Under the pieces are notes generated by a model. It did no database searches, was not told the origin of the DNA, and saw only the letters and a program-made list of their open reading frames with translations. From an uncultured Clostridia bacterium (GTDB taxonomy: Bacteria > Bacillota > Clostridia > Christensenellales > CAG-1252): 13,993 nt of DNA. The stretch is from assembly GCA_946626795.1 (NCBI GenBank), contig CAMOUZ010000021.1, forward strand, positions 1 to 13,993, read 5' to 3'. Of the stretch, positions 6,153 through 12,317 are shown one piece after another. A program made the translations under genes and the position numbers. Position 1 is the first letter of the stretch, and each line of letters opens with the position of its first letter.

Positions 6153-7745
6153 TTATTTCGTTAGGTCATAGACCGCACATTCATAAGGGGCATAAACGCC
6201 GTTCGCGCCGTCGCGACGGACATTGGAAAGCAAGAGCCGACCTTCGGGCAGACCTGTGATCTTCTGCGTTCTCTCGAAATTACAGACGACGAGGATCTTC
6301 TCCCCCTCGTACTCGCGTACATAAATGAAGCAATCCTTCTTCCATTTCTTTACTTGCTTGAAGCTGCCGCGGCGGATCGAGACGTGCTCGCGGCGAAGCG
6401 CAAGAAGATCCCGATAATACCGCCAAACGGACTTCTCCGAGGCGAGATCGGAAGCGAGATTGATCTCGTCGCTTCGCGTGGCGTAAGGGAGCCATGGCGC
6501 GGAGGCGTCCGTGAAACCATGCGTCGGGGAAGCGTCCCAGGCGAAAGGTCTGCGAGTATTATCCCTGCTGCCGAAATTGATCTCTTCAAGGAGCTTTTCC
6601 TCCGAGAGGACGCCTTTTTGCTCTTTATAATAGCCGAGGCATTCCACGTCGTCAAAGGCGGAAATGTCCGAAAAAAGGGAATTCGCGCAGCCGATCTCCT
6701 GCCCTTCGTAAAGGAAAGGGATCCCTTTTAAAAGATAGACCATCGTGGCGATATTCGTAGCGCTCTCATAGCGAAGCGCACCGTCATTTCCCATGCGGGA
6801 ATTAAACCAAGGTCTGTCGTGATTATCCGTCAGAAGGATATAGAGAAGATCGTGCTTCGCCGTGAAATCCTGCCAATCCGTCAAGATCTTTTTCACCTCG
6901 TCCATCTTATGCGGGACGGGGGTATAACGCCCCTTTCTGCCCACGGCGAGATGCGAGAATTGGAAGACGCTTTTCAGCTCGCGACGATCCTCACCGCAGG
7001 TGGCGAGGATACTCTCCTCCGTCGTCTCGGCTTCCCCCACCGTATAGATATCTTGAAGGTGATCCCTGCCGAAGAGCTCACGGATATATTCATGGAGGTG
7101 AGGTCCGTTACGGTCCAGCCCCTTCTCGAAGTCCTTGGAGATATGGTCGAGGACGTCGCAACGGAAGCCGTCCACCCCCTTCGCCACCCAAAAATCCACG
7201 ATGGCTTTATACTCCTCTCGGACCTTCGGATTTGTCCAATTCACGTCGGGCTGACCAACGGCGAAAGAATGGAGATAATACTCCCCCGTCGGCTCGTTAT
7301 ATTCCCAAGCGCTCCCACCGAATTCCGCGCGCCAATCGGTGAGGGGCTCTTCCGCCCAATAGTAATAATCGTGATAAGGATTCTCGCGAGAGGACCTCGC
7401 CTGACGGAACCATTCGTGCTCGCTCGACGTGTGATTCGCCACGAGATCCAAGATGACCTTGATCCCCTTTTCATGCGCGGCGGCGAGGAGACGATCAAAA
7501 TCAGCCATACTGCCGTACATCGGATCGATGGCTCTATAATCGGATACGTCATATCCGTTATCGCATTGCGGACTTTTGAAAATGGGACAGAGCCAAATGG
7601 CGTTCGCCCCGAGATCTTTTATATAATCCAGCTTGGAGAGGACGCCGAGAAGATCGCCGATCCCGTCCCCGTTCGAATCCTTGAAACTTTTCGGATAGAT
7701 CTGATAGACCACGAGGTCATAGCATGCGGAAAATTCTTTTCTCAT
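6153..7745 (-). CDS. GH13 alpha-glucosidase (oligo-1,6-glucosidase type)
   Basis: This 530-residue cytoplasmic enzyme has all GH13 motifs: region I DLVANH (100-105), region II GFRCDVLDH with nucleophile Asp197, region III GEAE with acid/base Glu238, and region IV TDNHD with Asp310. Region V is QPDVN (165-169), and Val198 follows the nucleophile. In the GH13 exo-alpha-glucosidases, QPDxN and a valine at this place go with alpha-1,6 bonds (isomaltose, panose), whereas alpha-1,4 enzymes usually have Ala or Thr. Length is typical (530-560), and the C-terminal beta domain ends ECAVYDLTK. The ATG at 7745 overlaps the stop of the upstream small gene as ATGA, with GGAGGAG 11 bases upstream, so translation is probably coupled. 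It is the middle gene of the operon. Trehalose-6-phosphate hydrolase is a less likely alternative. Confidence 0.92.
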   Translation of the reverse strand: MRKEFSACYDLVVYQIYPKSFKDSNGDGIGDLLGVLSKLDYIKDLGANAIWLCPIFKSPQCDNGYDVSDYRAIDPMYGSMADFDRLLAAAHEKGIKVILDLVANHTSSEHEWFRQARSSRENPYHDYYYWAEEPLTDWRAEFGGSAWEYNEPTGEYYLHSFAVGQPDVNWTNPKVREEYKAIVDFWVAKGVDGFRCDVLDHISKDFEKGLDRNGPHLHEYIRELFGRDHLQDIYTVGEAETTEESILATCGEDRRELKSVFQFSHLAVGRKGRYTPVPHKMDEVKKILTDWQDFTAKHDLLYILLTDNHDRPWFNSRMGNDGALRYESATNIATMVYLLKGIPFLYEGQEIGCANSLFSDISAFDDVECLGYYKEQKGVLSEEKLLEEINFGSRDNTRRPFAWDASPTHGFTDASAPWLPYATRSDEINLASDLASEKSVWRYYRDLLALRREHVSIRRGSFKQVKKWKKDCFIYVREYEGEKILVVCNFERTQKITGLPEGRLLLSNVRRDGANGVYAPYECAVYDLTK

Positions 7746-8035
7746 TCCCCGGATATCTCCTCCGTTACGCGGGAACTTCCCGATCTGTTAGCATTCAACA
7801 TATTGTGATATTCTTCCAACTTTTGATAAGGCAATATACCGTTTGTGACAGAAGAGGCTTGCTCTTCGTCGATCGCGACGATCGAGTCGATATAATCATG
7901 GAAAAACACCATAAAGGAATAAGGCATATAGTTCCAAACCGAATCCCGACGATCAAATATCACGAAAAACTCCGTCGCTTGCTCATAAGCAACGATATCG
8001 CCTTTGACTTGTTCCAAGTAGTATTTCAATTCCAT
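7742..8035 (-). CDS. Small protein of unknown function, first gene of the carbohydrate operon
   Basis: I do not recognise this 97-residue protein (MELKYYLEQVKGDIVAYEQA...). It is acidic and aromatic-rich (FFVIFDRRDSVWNYMPYSF), with no cysteine, no signal peptide and no clear membrane span, and its last 20 residues are Ser/Glu-rich and probably unstructured. I chose the ATG at 8035 because GGAGAAGG lies just 2-10 bases upstream and a consensus promoter ends about 30 bases before it; the longer frame to 8119 would start upstream of the promoter. Its stop overlaps the GH13 start (ATGA), a layout typical of real operon partners. It could be a regulator or accessory subunit, but nothing in the sequence shows which. 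Confidence 0.65.
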   Translation of the reverse strand: MELKYYLEQVKGDIVAYEQATEFFVIFDRRDSVWNYMPYSFMVFFHDYIDSIVAIDEEQASSVTNGILPYQKLEEYHNMLNANRSGSSRVTEEISGE

Positions 8036-8066
8036 ATCCTTCTCCGCTGTGCTACTACCGTTACTT

Positions 8067-8095
8067 ACTATAACATAGTAAAACGAAAATATCAA
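8067..8095 (-). promoter_or_regulatory. Sigma-A promoter of the carbohydrate operon
   Basis: On the minus strand TTGATA (8095-8090) and TATAGT (8072-8067) are each one base from consensus, with exactly 17 bases between. Transcription should start near 8060, giving a leader of about 25 bases to the ATG at 8035. Confidence 0.75.
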
Positions 8096-8169
8096 TATGA
8101 AAAAGCGCAGCTTATGCAATAAAATGTTTTTCGTAAAAAAAAGAAGAGTACGCCGCTTCCTTTTTGATA

Positions 8170-8367
8170 TGTGAAACTTTCAAAAGTGAAATCGCGCCTT
8201 TGGCGCGGTGGAATCCTCAGGCTTGCGTCCTCGGGTGAAATCGAGTGTTTCTCGCTCGGTGAAATAAAATCCGTCCTTCTCCCGCACAAAGTGCGGATTT
8301 CATCACAAAGTGATTTCTCCCGAGCATAGCGAGGATTTCTCCCGTCCATAAGGACGGATTTCATTGA
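8170..8367. repeat. Array of short hairpins joined by GAAAT / ATTTC linkers
   Basis: About eight small inverted repeats follow one another with almost no space between. The left half has linkers reading GTGAAAT or GTGGAAT; the right half has the opposite sense, ATTTCTCCC or ATTTCAT, so the array as a whole is roughly mirror-symmetric around 8265-8280. The stems differ from unit to unit: ACTTT/AAAGT, CGCGCC/GGCGCG, CGAGTG/CGCTCG (with one G-U), CCGCAC/GTGCGG, ATCAC/GTGAT and CCGTCC/GGACGG. Loops are 2-5 bases, often AAA, ATA or TTT. Two further units (near 8215-8235 and 8320-8335) pair imperfectly. Conserved linkers with variable self-complementary stems exclude simple satellite DNA. I know no named family to assign. 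Confidence 0.65.
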
Positions 8368-8397
8368 AAAAAGCACTTAAAGATACAAGTGCTTTTT
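8368..8397. terminator. Bidirectional terminator between hairpin array and tRNA-end repeats
   Basis: AAAAAGCACTT (8368-8378) pairs perfectly with AAGTGCTTTTT (8387-8397) around an 8-base loop, and T-runs follow on both strands. It would stop leftward transcripts coming from the tRNA-Leu side. It is followed immediately by a degenerate copy of the tRNA-Leu 3' end. Confidence 0.7.
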
Positions 8398-8400
8398 CCG

Positions 8401-8552
8401 ATGCCGAAGGTGGAATTCTATCTTGCGCCGGGGTGGCGAATGCTTTGCATTCGGCGCCTCCTTACTTATTCTTCTAAGCTTTTTCAGTCGGTGCTTCCCA
8501 CCCGTTCAAGTCCCACTCACGCAAAATAAAAGCACTCGCTTGTGCGAGTGCT
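8401..8552. repeat. tRNA-end repeat unit A (degenerate)
   Basis: The unit opens with a degenerate copy of the tRNA-Leu 3' end (TGCCGAAGGTGG at 8402-8413, diverging after it). It contains a hairpin CGAATGC/GCATTCG with a TTT loop (8437-8453) within a GCGCC-bounded block. CCCGTTCAAGTCCCA at 8501-8515 then resembles the tRNA T-arm in the opposite orientation. The unit closes with terminator hairpin AGCACTCGC/GCGAGTGCT (8531-8552). It has the same order of parts as unit B but is about 40 bases shorter and more decayed. Confidence 0.6.
8531..8552 (-). terminator. Terminator closing repeat unit A
   Basis: A perfect 9-base-pair stem AGCACTCGC/GCGAGTGCT with a TTGT loop is followed on the minus strand by TTTTATTTT. 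It is the middle one of three hairpins that each sit directly beside a copy of the tRNA-Leu 3' end. Confidence 0.65.
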
Positions 8553-8554
8553 CT

Positions 8555-8742
8555 TGGTGCCGAAGGTGGGACTTGCTCGCACTCTCGCTGTCGCTCGCCG
8601 ACACGCCGGGGCGCAGACGGAAGGCGCACTGTGCCTTCCTTGCTTCGCACTGCGCCCGTTCAAGTCCCAATCGCCCTGCGATCACTTTTACAAAGCAAAA
8701 GTTCCTTCGCCACACAAAAAAAGGAGCTCATCGCTCCTTTTT
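8555..8742. repeat. tRNA-end repeat unit B
   Basis: Positions 8555-8575 are identical to 8743-8763, the 3' terminal 21 bases of tRNA-Leu including CCA (minus strand). Sequence unrelated to a tRNA body follows (8576-8654), including the inverted pair AAGGCGCACTGTGCCTT (about 8622-8638). CCCGTTCAAGTCCCA at 8655-8669 is a 15-base match to 8501-8515 in unit A and mimics the T-arm on the opposite strand, so the unit is bounded by GGGACTTG and CAAGTCCC as an inverted pair. The terminator at 8717-8743 closes it. No anticodon arm is present, so it is not a tRNA gene. Confidence 0.7.
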
Positions 8743-8743
8743 T
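8717..8743 (-). terminator. Terminator of tRNA-Leu
   Basis: AAAAAAGGAGC (8717-8727) pairs perfectly with GCTCCTTTTTT (8733-8743) around TCATC. On the minus strand it begins at the last base of the CCA end of tRNA-Leu and is followed by a T-run, so it should end the tRNA transcript at once. Confidence 0.85.
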
Positions 8744-8828
8744 GGTGCCGAAGGTGGGACTTGAACCCACACGTTGTCGCCAACAATGGATTTTGAGTCC
8801 ATCGCGTCTGCCATTCCACCACTTCGGC
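8743..8828 (-). tRNA. tRNA-Leu (anticodon CAA)
   Basis: The minus strand forms a complete class II tRNA. The acceptor stem is GCCGAAG/CTTCGGC, followed by discriminator A and encoded CCA. The D-arm region is TGGTGGAATGGCAGACGC. The anticodon stem ATGGA/TCCAT encloses the loop CTCAAAA, giving anticodon CAA, which reads UUG. The long variable arm TGTTGGCGACAA is typical of tRNA-Leu. The T-arm is GTGGGTTCAAGTCCCAC. It has its own promoter and terminator. Its 3' end is duplicated twice downstream. Confidence 0.97.
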
Positions 8829-8838
8829 TCACCGCTAC

Positions 8839-8867
8839 ATCATAGCATAGGAAGAAATATTTTGCAA
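8839..8867 (-). promoter_or_regulatory. Sigma-A promoter of tRNA-Leu
   Basis: On the minus strand TTGCAA (8867-8862) and TATGAT (8844-8839) have exactly 17 bases between them. Transcription should start near 8832, only a few bases before the mature 5' end at 8828. Confidence 0.8.
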
Positions 8868-8916
8868 GCGATTTTTCTTATGCTGATTTCTTTCCTTTCG
8901 GAGATATCCTCGCGGC

Positions 8917-10311
8917 TTATTTCTTCTCCGTCATTTTGCGCGCGAGATAGACGCCCATTACCGACGCCATCATGAGCCCTCTCGTCCAGCCCGTGGAGTC
9001 GCCGAGGCAATGCAGATGCGCGATGGAGGTGGAGAGATCCTCATCCATCTTGATCTTATTGGAATAAAATTTCAGCTCGGGCGAATAAAGAAGGGTCTCG
9101 TCAGAAGCGAAGCCGGGGACGATGACGTCCACGCTCTTGATGAAATTGATGATGGAGAGCATCGCGCGATAAGGCATCGCGGCGGTGATATCTCCTGCCA
9201 CGGCGTCTTTCAAGGTGGGACGAACGTTGCTGTGTTCGAGCTCATCCGCCCAAGTGCGCTTGCCATCGAGGATGTCGCCGTAGCGCTGGACGAGCATCTT
9301 GCCGTTTCCGAGCATATTCGTGAGCTCCCCCACCTTCTTCGCGTACTCGATGGGCTGATTAAAAGGCTGCGTGAAATTATGCGAGCAGAGGATGGCGAGA
9401 TTCGTATTCGCGGATTTCAGTTCCTTATAGGAATGTCCGTTCACGACCGCGAGATCCTCGTCGTAATTCTCCTGCGAGACGAAGCCGCCGGGATTCTGGC
9501 AGAAGGTGCGCACCTTGTTCTTGAAGGGCTTGGGATAGCCGATGAGTTTCGCTTCGTAGAGGACGCTGTTGATCTCCTCCATGATCTCGTTTCTGACTTC
9601 CACGCGCACGCCGATATCCACGGTGCCGGGCTGATGGAGGATCTTATGCTTGGCGCACATCACTTCGAGCCAAGACGCGCCGCGACGACCCGTGCAGACG
9701 ATGACTTCCTTCGCCTCCACTTTCTCCGGCTCGCCCTTGAATCGGACGTACGCGCCCTTGCAGACCTCGTCCTCGATGATGAGGTCTGTGCATTCGCTGT
9801 TAAAGAACATCTCCACGCCCTGCTCCGAAAGATAGCGCTCGATGCCGTAATAGATCTGCTGCGCCTTCTCCGTGCCCATATGGCGAATGGGGCAGTCCAC
9901 GAGCTTCAAGCCCGCTTGGATGGCTTTCTTGCGGATCTCTTTGATCTCATCCGCGTGATCGATGCCCTCGATCTTCTTATCCGCACCGAAATCGAGATAG
10001 ATCTTGTCCGCATATTCGATGAGCTCCTGCACGGTCTCGTAACCGATGAGGTCGGGGAGATCCCCGCCGACGTCCGCGGAAAGAGAGAGTTTCCCGTCCG
10101 AGAATGCGCCCGCGCCCGAGAATCCCGTCGTGATGGCGCAGTTCTTGCAGTTCACGCAAACGCCCGTCTTGGCTTTCGGGCATTGACGCTTCTCGATCGC
10201 CGCGCCTTTCTCGATGAAAGTGATTTTGTCCTTACACCCGCGTTTCAGTAGTTCCAACGCCGTAAAGATGCCTGCGGGACCCGCTCCTATGATCAAATAA
10301 TCGGTTTTCAT
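8917..10311 (-). CDS. COG2509-type FAD-dependent dehydrogenase
   Basis: This 464-residue flavoprotein matches the uncharacterised FAD-dependent dehydrogenases of COG2509. A Rossmann FAD-binding motif GAGPAG occupies residues 9-14, with the acidic strand end TFIEKG at 31-36. A cysteine group follows (Cys44, Cys52, Cys55, Cys58: CPKAKTGVCVNCKNC), leading into ITTGFSGAGAFSDGKLSL, a hallmark of the family. The second FAD contact is GDSTGWTRGL near the C-terminus. The length is normal. Family members have no settled substrate; the cysteine group could bind metal or act in redox (inference). GGAGG lies 5 bases before the ATG at 10311. It is monocistronic, divergent from the racemase-like gene, and has no obvious terminator before the tRNA-Leu promoter, so some read-through is possible. 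Confidence 0.9.
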   Translation of the reverse strand: MKTDYLIIGAGPAGIFTALELLKRGCKDKITFIEKGAAIEKRQCPKAKTGVCVNCKNCAITTGFSGAGAFSDGKLSLSADVGGDLPDLIGYETVQELIEYADKIYLDFGADKKIEGIDHADEIKEIRKKAIQAGLKLVDCPIRHMGTEKAQQIYYGIERYLSEQGVEMFFNSECTDLIIEDEVCKGAYVRFKGEPEKVEAKEVIVCTGRRGASWLEVMCAKHKILHQPGTVDIGVRVEVRNEIMEEINSVLYEAKLIGYPKPFKNKVRTFCQNPGGFVSQENYDEDLAVVNGHSYKELKSANTNLAILCSHNFTQPFNQPIEYAKKVGELTNMLGNGKMLVQRYGDILDGKRTWADELEHSNVRPTLKDAVAGDITAAMPYRAMLSIINFIKSVDVIVPGFASDETLLYSPELKFYSNKIKMDEDLSTSIAHLHCLGDSTGWTRGLMMASVMGVYLARKMTEKK

Positions 10312-10329
10312 TTTATCCTCCGTTTGTCC

Positions 10330-10347
10330 GCGCGCCGCTTAGCGCGC
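10330..10347 (-). promoter_or_regulatory. Leader hairpin upstream of the FAD-dehydrogenase SD
   Basis: GCGCGC (10330-10335) and GCGCGC (10342-10347) pair around a 6-base loop, between the promoter and the SD of the FAD-dependent dehydrogenase. It is too short to be a riboswitch; it could affect mRNA stability or translation. Confidence 0.35.
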
Positions 10348-10358
10348 AAACCTTTACT

Positions 10359-10387
10359 ATCATACTACATCGTAAAGCAAATTACAA
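10359..10387 (-). promoter_or_regulatory. Sigma-A promoter of the FAD-dependent dehydrogenase
   Basis: On the minus strand TTGTAA (10387-10382) and TATGAT (10364-10359) are separated by exactly 17 bases. The -35 lies within ATTACAAG (10381-10388), which shares 8 bases with the motif seen upstream of rrf2 and the SnoaL-like gene, but in a different position relative to the promoter. Confidence 0.7.
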
Positions 10388-10473
10388 GCGAAATCTCGGC
10401 TTGAAAAGAGGATATAACAAGGCGTCTCACCCCGCCCTTTCACTTTCTCGGCGAACGCCGCATATATAAGGGT

Positions 10474-11169
10474 ATGGTCATCGGAATTATGGACAGCGGG
10501 ATCGGCGGGCTGAACCTCCTCGCCCGTCTTTTGAAACTGAAATGTGCCGATCGGTATCTTTATTTCGCGGACACCGAGCATCTTCCCTATGGAAGTAAAG
10601 GAGCGGAAAGGCTCCGCGAGATCGCTTTTCGCGGGGTGGAAAGGCTCCGCGAGCGAGGCGCTAACGTCGTGATCTTCGGCTGTAATACCCTCTCGGTCTG
10701 CGCCTTGGATGCGGTGAGAAAGAGGACCTCTCTCCCCCTTTTCGGACTCTTACCGCGCCCCGAGCTCACCTATGGAAAAACGCTATTTATGACCACGCCG
10801 ACGACAAGCCTTTTTCTGCCGCCCTTGACGAGACAAAGCGTGCTCCTGACGCCGCCCCGACTCGCGGCGCTCATCGAGCGTTTTTACCCCGATACAAGAG
10901 AGATCGCAAGGTATCTTTCTCCCTTGCTCGCCCCTTACGGGGATATGGACTGCGCTTATCTCGGCTGCTCGCATTATCTCTTCGCGACGGAGGTGATCCG
11001 CGCCTCGCTTCCGAAGGCAAAGATCCTGGAAAACGTCACTCCGCTCGCCGCCCTTGTGAAAGCCGTTCTCCCCGTCCGCTCCGTCAAAAGCCAGAACGTG
11101 GACTTCCTTTTCAGCGGACAGAACGAAGAATCCCGCTACGCCGAGATCCTCTCTTCCCTTCTCTCATAA
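10474..11169 (+). CDS. murI: Glutamate racemase-like protein (short MurI homologue)
   Basis: Glutamate racemase makes D-glutamate for peptidoglycan using two cysteines. The protein has DSGIGGL (Asp7, Ser8), YFADTEHLPYGSK, the first catalytic Cys70 in GCNTLSV and the second, Cys165, in LGCSHY, so both catalytic cysteines are kept. It is only 231 residues (usual 250-290). The central part is condensed: the usual V-I-E-P segment reads GLLPRPEL, the threonine of LGCTHYP is serine and the proline after it is missing. Activity or substrate may thus differ. The start is uncertain in its translation signal: AAGGG is only 1 base from the ATG, and TATATA at 10463-10468 would place the transcription start almost at the ATG. 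Its end overlaps the gpr end by 6 bases, convergently. Family assignment is good; enzymatic function is moderate. Confidence 0.8.
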   Translation: MVIGIMDSGIGGLNLLARLLKLKCADRYLYFADTEHLPYGSKGAERLREIAFRGVERLRERGANVVIFGCNTLSVCALDAVRKRTSLPLFGLLPRPELTYGKTLFMTTPTTSLFLPPLTRQSVLLTPPRLAALIERFYPDTREIARYLSPLLAPYGDMDCAYLGCSHYLFATEVIRASLPKAKILENVTPLAALVKAVLPVRSVKSQNVDFLFSGQNEESRYAEILSSLLS

Positions 11170-11910
11170 AGCTCCTTCGATCCCCCGTGCGATCGCCTTT
11201 GCGAAAGCAGGCACGTAAAGATCGATCTCTTTCGGGGTCAGGACAAGCCCCGCGGGAAGCGAAGCGCAAAGCTCCGCATGGGCAAGAAGCGGGACGCCGA
11301 GGGAGAGGACGGGAACGCCGAGCGAAGCAAAGGAGAGGCTCTCTCTGCGGTTTCCCACGCCGCCGCCGGGAACGATCCCCGTTTCGCCAATCTGCACGGC
11401 TCTGCAAAGTCTCTCCGCGCGCCTCGTCGCGAGGGTGTCCACGGCGATGACGACGTCGGGGCGGATCTCTCGGACGACGCCGCGCACGACAGCGGCGCTC
11501 TCGATCCCCGTCACGCCATACACGGAAGGGATGAGAGCGGCAAGATAACGCCCGCTTTCCTCTCCCGAAGAAAGGGCGTGCACGGTCTCGCTTCCGAGCG
11601 CGTCCACCACCATTCTCGGATTCCCGAGCCCCACGACGAGGACCTTCTTTTTCCTGCGGAGCCGCGGCGCGAGAAGCCGAGAGATCCCTTTCGAGATTTC
11701 CTCGAAAATATCGGATATTTCAAGAACATTGCCCTCGATGAGCAGGGTGTGATATCTCCCTTCTTCCATTTTCTCCCCCTCTTTTCCGAAAGGGGCGCCC
11801 GCCCGAAGCGAAAGAAGAGAAACATATCGACCGAGACGTTTCTCCGCCTCGACCGCCACCTGCGGGCATCCTTCCCCGCTCTCCATCGCAAGCTCGCTTC
11901 TTCGATCCAT
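11164..11910 (-). CDS. gpr: GPR germination protease (short form)
   Basis: GPR degrades small acid-soluble spore proteins during germination. Family motifs run the whole length: RSELAMESGE at the N-terminus, VVGLGNPRMVVDALGSE (Asp103), YGVTGIESA, VIAVDTLATRR (Asp158), QIGETGIVPGGGVGNRRE, LGVPVLSLGVP and TPKEIDLY. The two aspartates match the catalytic pair of this atypical aspartic protease family (A25). At 248 residues it is clearly shorter than usual (about 300-370): the C-terminal extension after the TPKEID helix is missing, and only 3 residues precede the RSELA motif, where Bacillus has a 15-16 residue propeptide. I chose the ATG at 11910; the frame continues upstream only to a TTG at 11961 and encodes a non-family hydrophobic run. 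The SD (AAAGG) is 1 base from the ATG, hence weak. A CATAATA at about 11935-11941 resembles a sigma-G -10, without a clear -35. Confidence 0.9.
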   Translation of the reverse strand: MDRRSELAMESGEGCPQVAVEAEKRLGRYVSLLSLRAGAPFGKEGEKMEEGRYHTLLIEGNVLEISDIFEEISKGISRLLAPRLRRKKKVLVVGLGNPRMVVDALGSETVHALSSGEESGRYLAALIPSVYGVTGIESAAVVRGVVREIRPDVVIAVDTLATRRAERLCRAVQIGETGIVPGGGVGNRRESLSFASLGVPVLSLGVPLLAHAELCASLPAGLVLTPKEIDLYVPAFAKAIARGIEGAL

Positions 11911-11955
11911 ACCTTTCAGCGTGTGCGAAATAATGCAAAATATTATGAAAAATAA

Positions 11956-11985
11956 TTGCAATACGCGCGCTCATTATGCTAAAAT
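11956..11985 (+). promoter_or_regulatory. Sigma-A promoter of rpsT
   Basis: TTGCAA (11956-11961) and TAAAAT (11980-11985) are separated by 18 bases. Transcription should start near 11992, giving a leader of about 47 bases. The promoter lies within the short divergent space shared with gpr. Confidence 0.7.
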
Positions 11986-12012
11986 ACATAGTACATTATT
12001 ACATTAAGAAAA

Positions 12013-12025
12013 GGTGCCCAGCACC
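12013..12025 (+). promoter_or_regulatory. Small hairpin in the rpsT leader
   Basis: GGTGC (12013-12017) and GCACC (12021-12025) pair around CCA, ending one base before the AAAGGAG SD of rpsT. Its position would allow translational control or simply keep the SD exposed. No S20-binding site is recognised. Confidence 0.3.
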
Positions 12026-12038
12026 GAAAGGAGTCAAT

Positions 12039-12305
12039 ATGCCTAATATCAAGTCCCAAAAGAAGCGCGTCCTGATCACCAAGGAAGAATATCTGCGCAA
12101 TAAGTCCATCCGTTCCGAAGTCAAGAACGCCGTGAAGAAATACAATGCGGCGATCGCTGCGGGCGATGTTCAGCAGGCGGAAGCTCTGCTCCCCGTGACG
12201 GTCTCCGTCATCAATAAAGCGAAGAGCGACGGCGTCTATCATATCAACACCGCTTCCCGTAAGATCGCTTCTCTCTATAAGTCTCTTAATTCCGTCAAGG
12301 CGTAA
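12039..12305 (+). CDS. rpsT: 30S ribosomal protein S20
   Basis: This 88-residue protein is S20, a helical primary binder of 16S rRNA. It begins MPNIKSQKKRVLITKEEYLRN, with the basic N-terminal helix, and continues with SEVKNAVKKYNAAI, SVINKAKSDGVYHINTASRKIASLYKSL; the last segment is the conserved family signature (Hkn.A.rkKSrL...). The length is normal. The ATG at 12039 follows AAAGGAG by 5 bases. It is preceded by its own promoter, and two further genes follow closely, so it may lead a small operon. Confidence 0.97.
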   Translation: MPNIKSQKKRVLITKEEYLRNKSIRSEVKNAVKKYNAAIAAGDVQQAEALLPVTVSVINKAKSDGVYHINTASRKIASLYKSLNSVKA

Positions 12306-12317
12306 TCGGTTCGCATT

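Noticed and set aside
6819..7808. Open frame of 329 codons on the plus strand
   Set aside because: Antisense to the GH13 gene, whose catalytic motifs are all intact on the minus strand; no SD.
8170..8367. CRISPR array
   Set aside because: Linkers are only 7-9 bases and the variable parts are themselves palindromic; there is no 25-35 base repeat and no cas gene.
8555..8669. Second tRNA gene or tRNA pseudogene
   Set aside because: Only the acceptor 3' strand and T-arm are present; no anticodon arm or 5' acceptor strand can be found.
8743..8763. Attachment site of an integrated phage or genomic island
   Set aside because: The duplicated tRNA end would fit an att site, but no integrase or cargo lies between the copies, which are under 200 bases apart; kept only as an alternative for the repeat origin.
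8423..8975. Several plus-strand frames across the tRNA-Leu repeats
   Set aside because: They run through tRNA, terminators and repeat units; their shared peptide VPKVGL only reflects the tRNA 3' end copies.
9010..10251. Open frame of 413 codons on the plus strand
   Set aside because: Antisense to the FAD-dependent dehydrogenase; the product is a His/Asp/Leu-rich sequence without any family motif.
10312..10473. Riboswitch or T-box ahead of the FAD dehydrogenase or the racemase
   Set aside because: The dehydrogenase leader is only about 40 bases with one short hairpin, and the racemase has almost no leader.
11911..11961. N-terminal extension of gpr from a TTG start
   Set aside because: It adds a hydrophobic run not found in the family, and the frame there overlaps the rpsT promoter.
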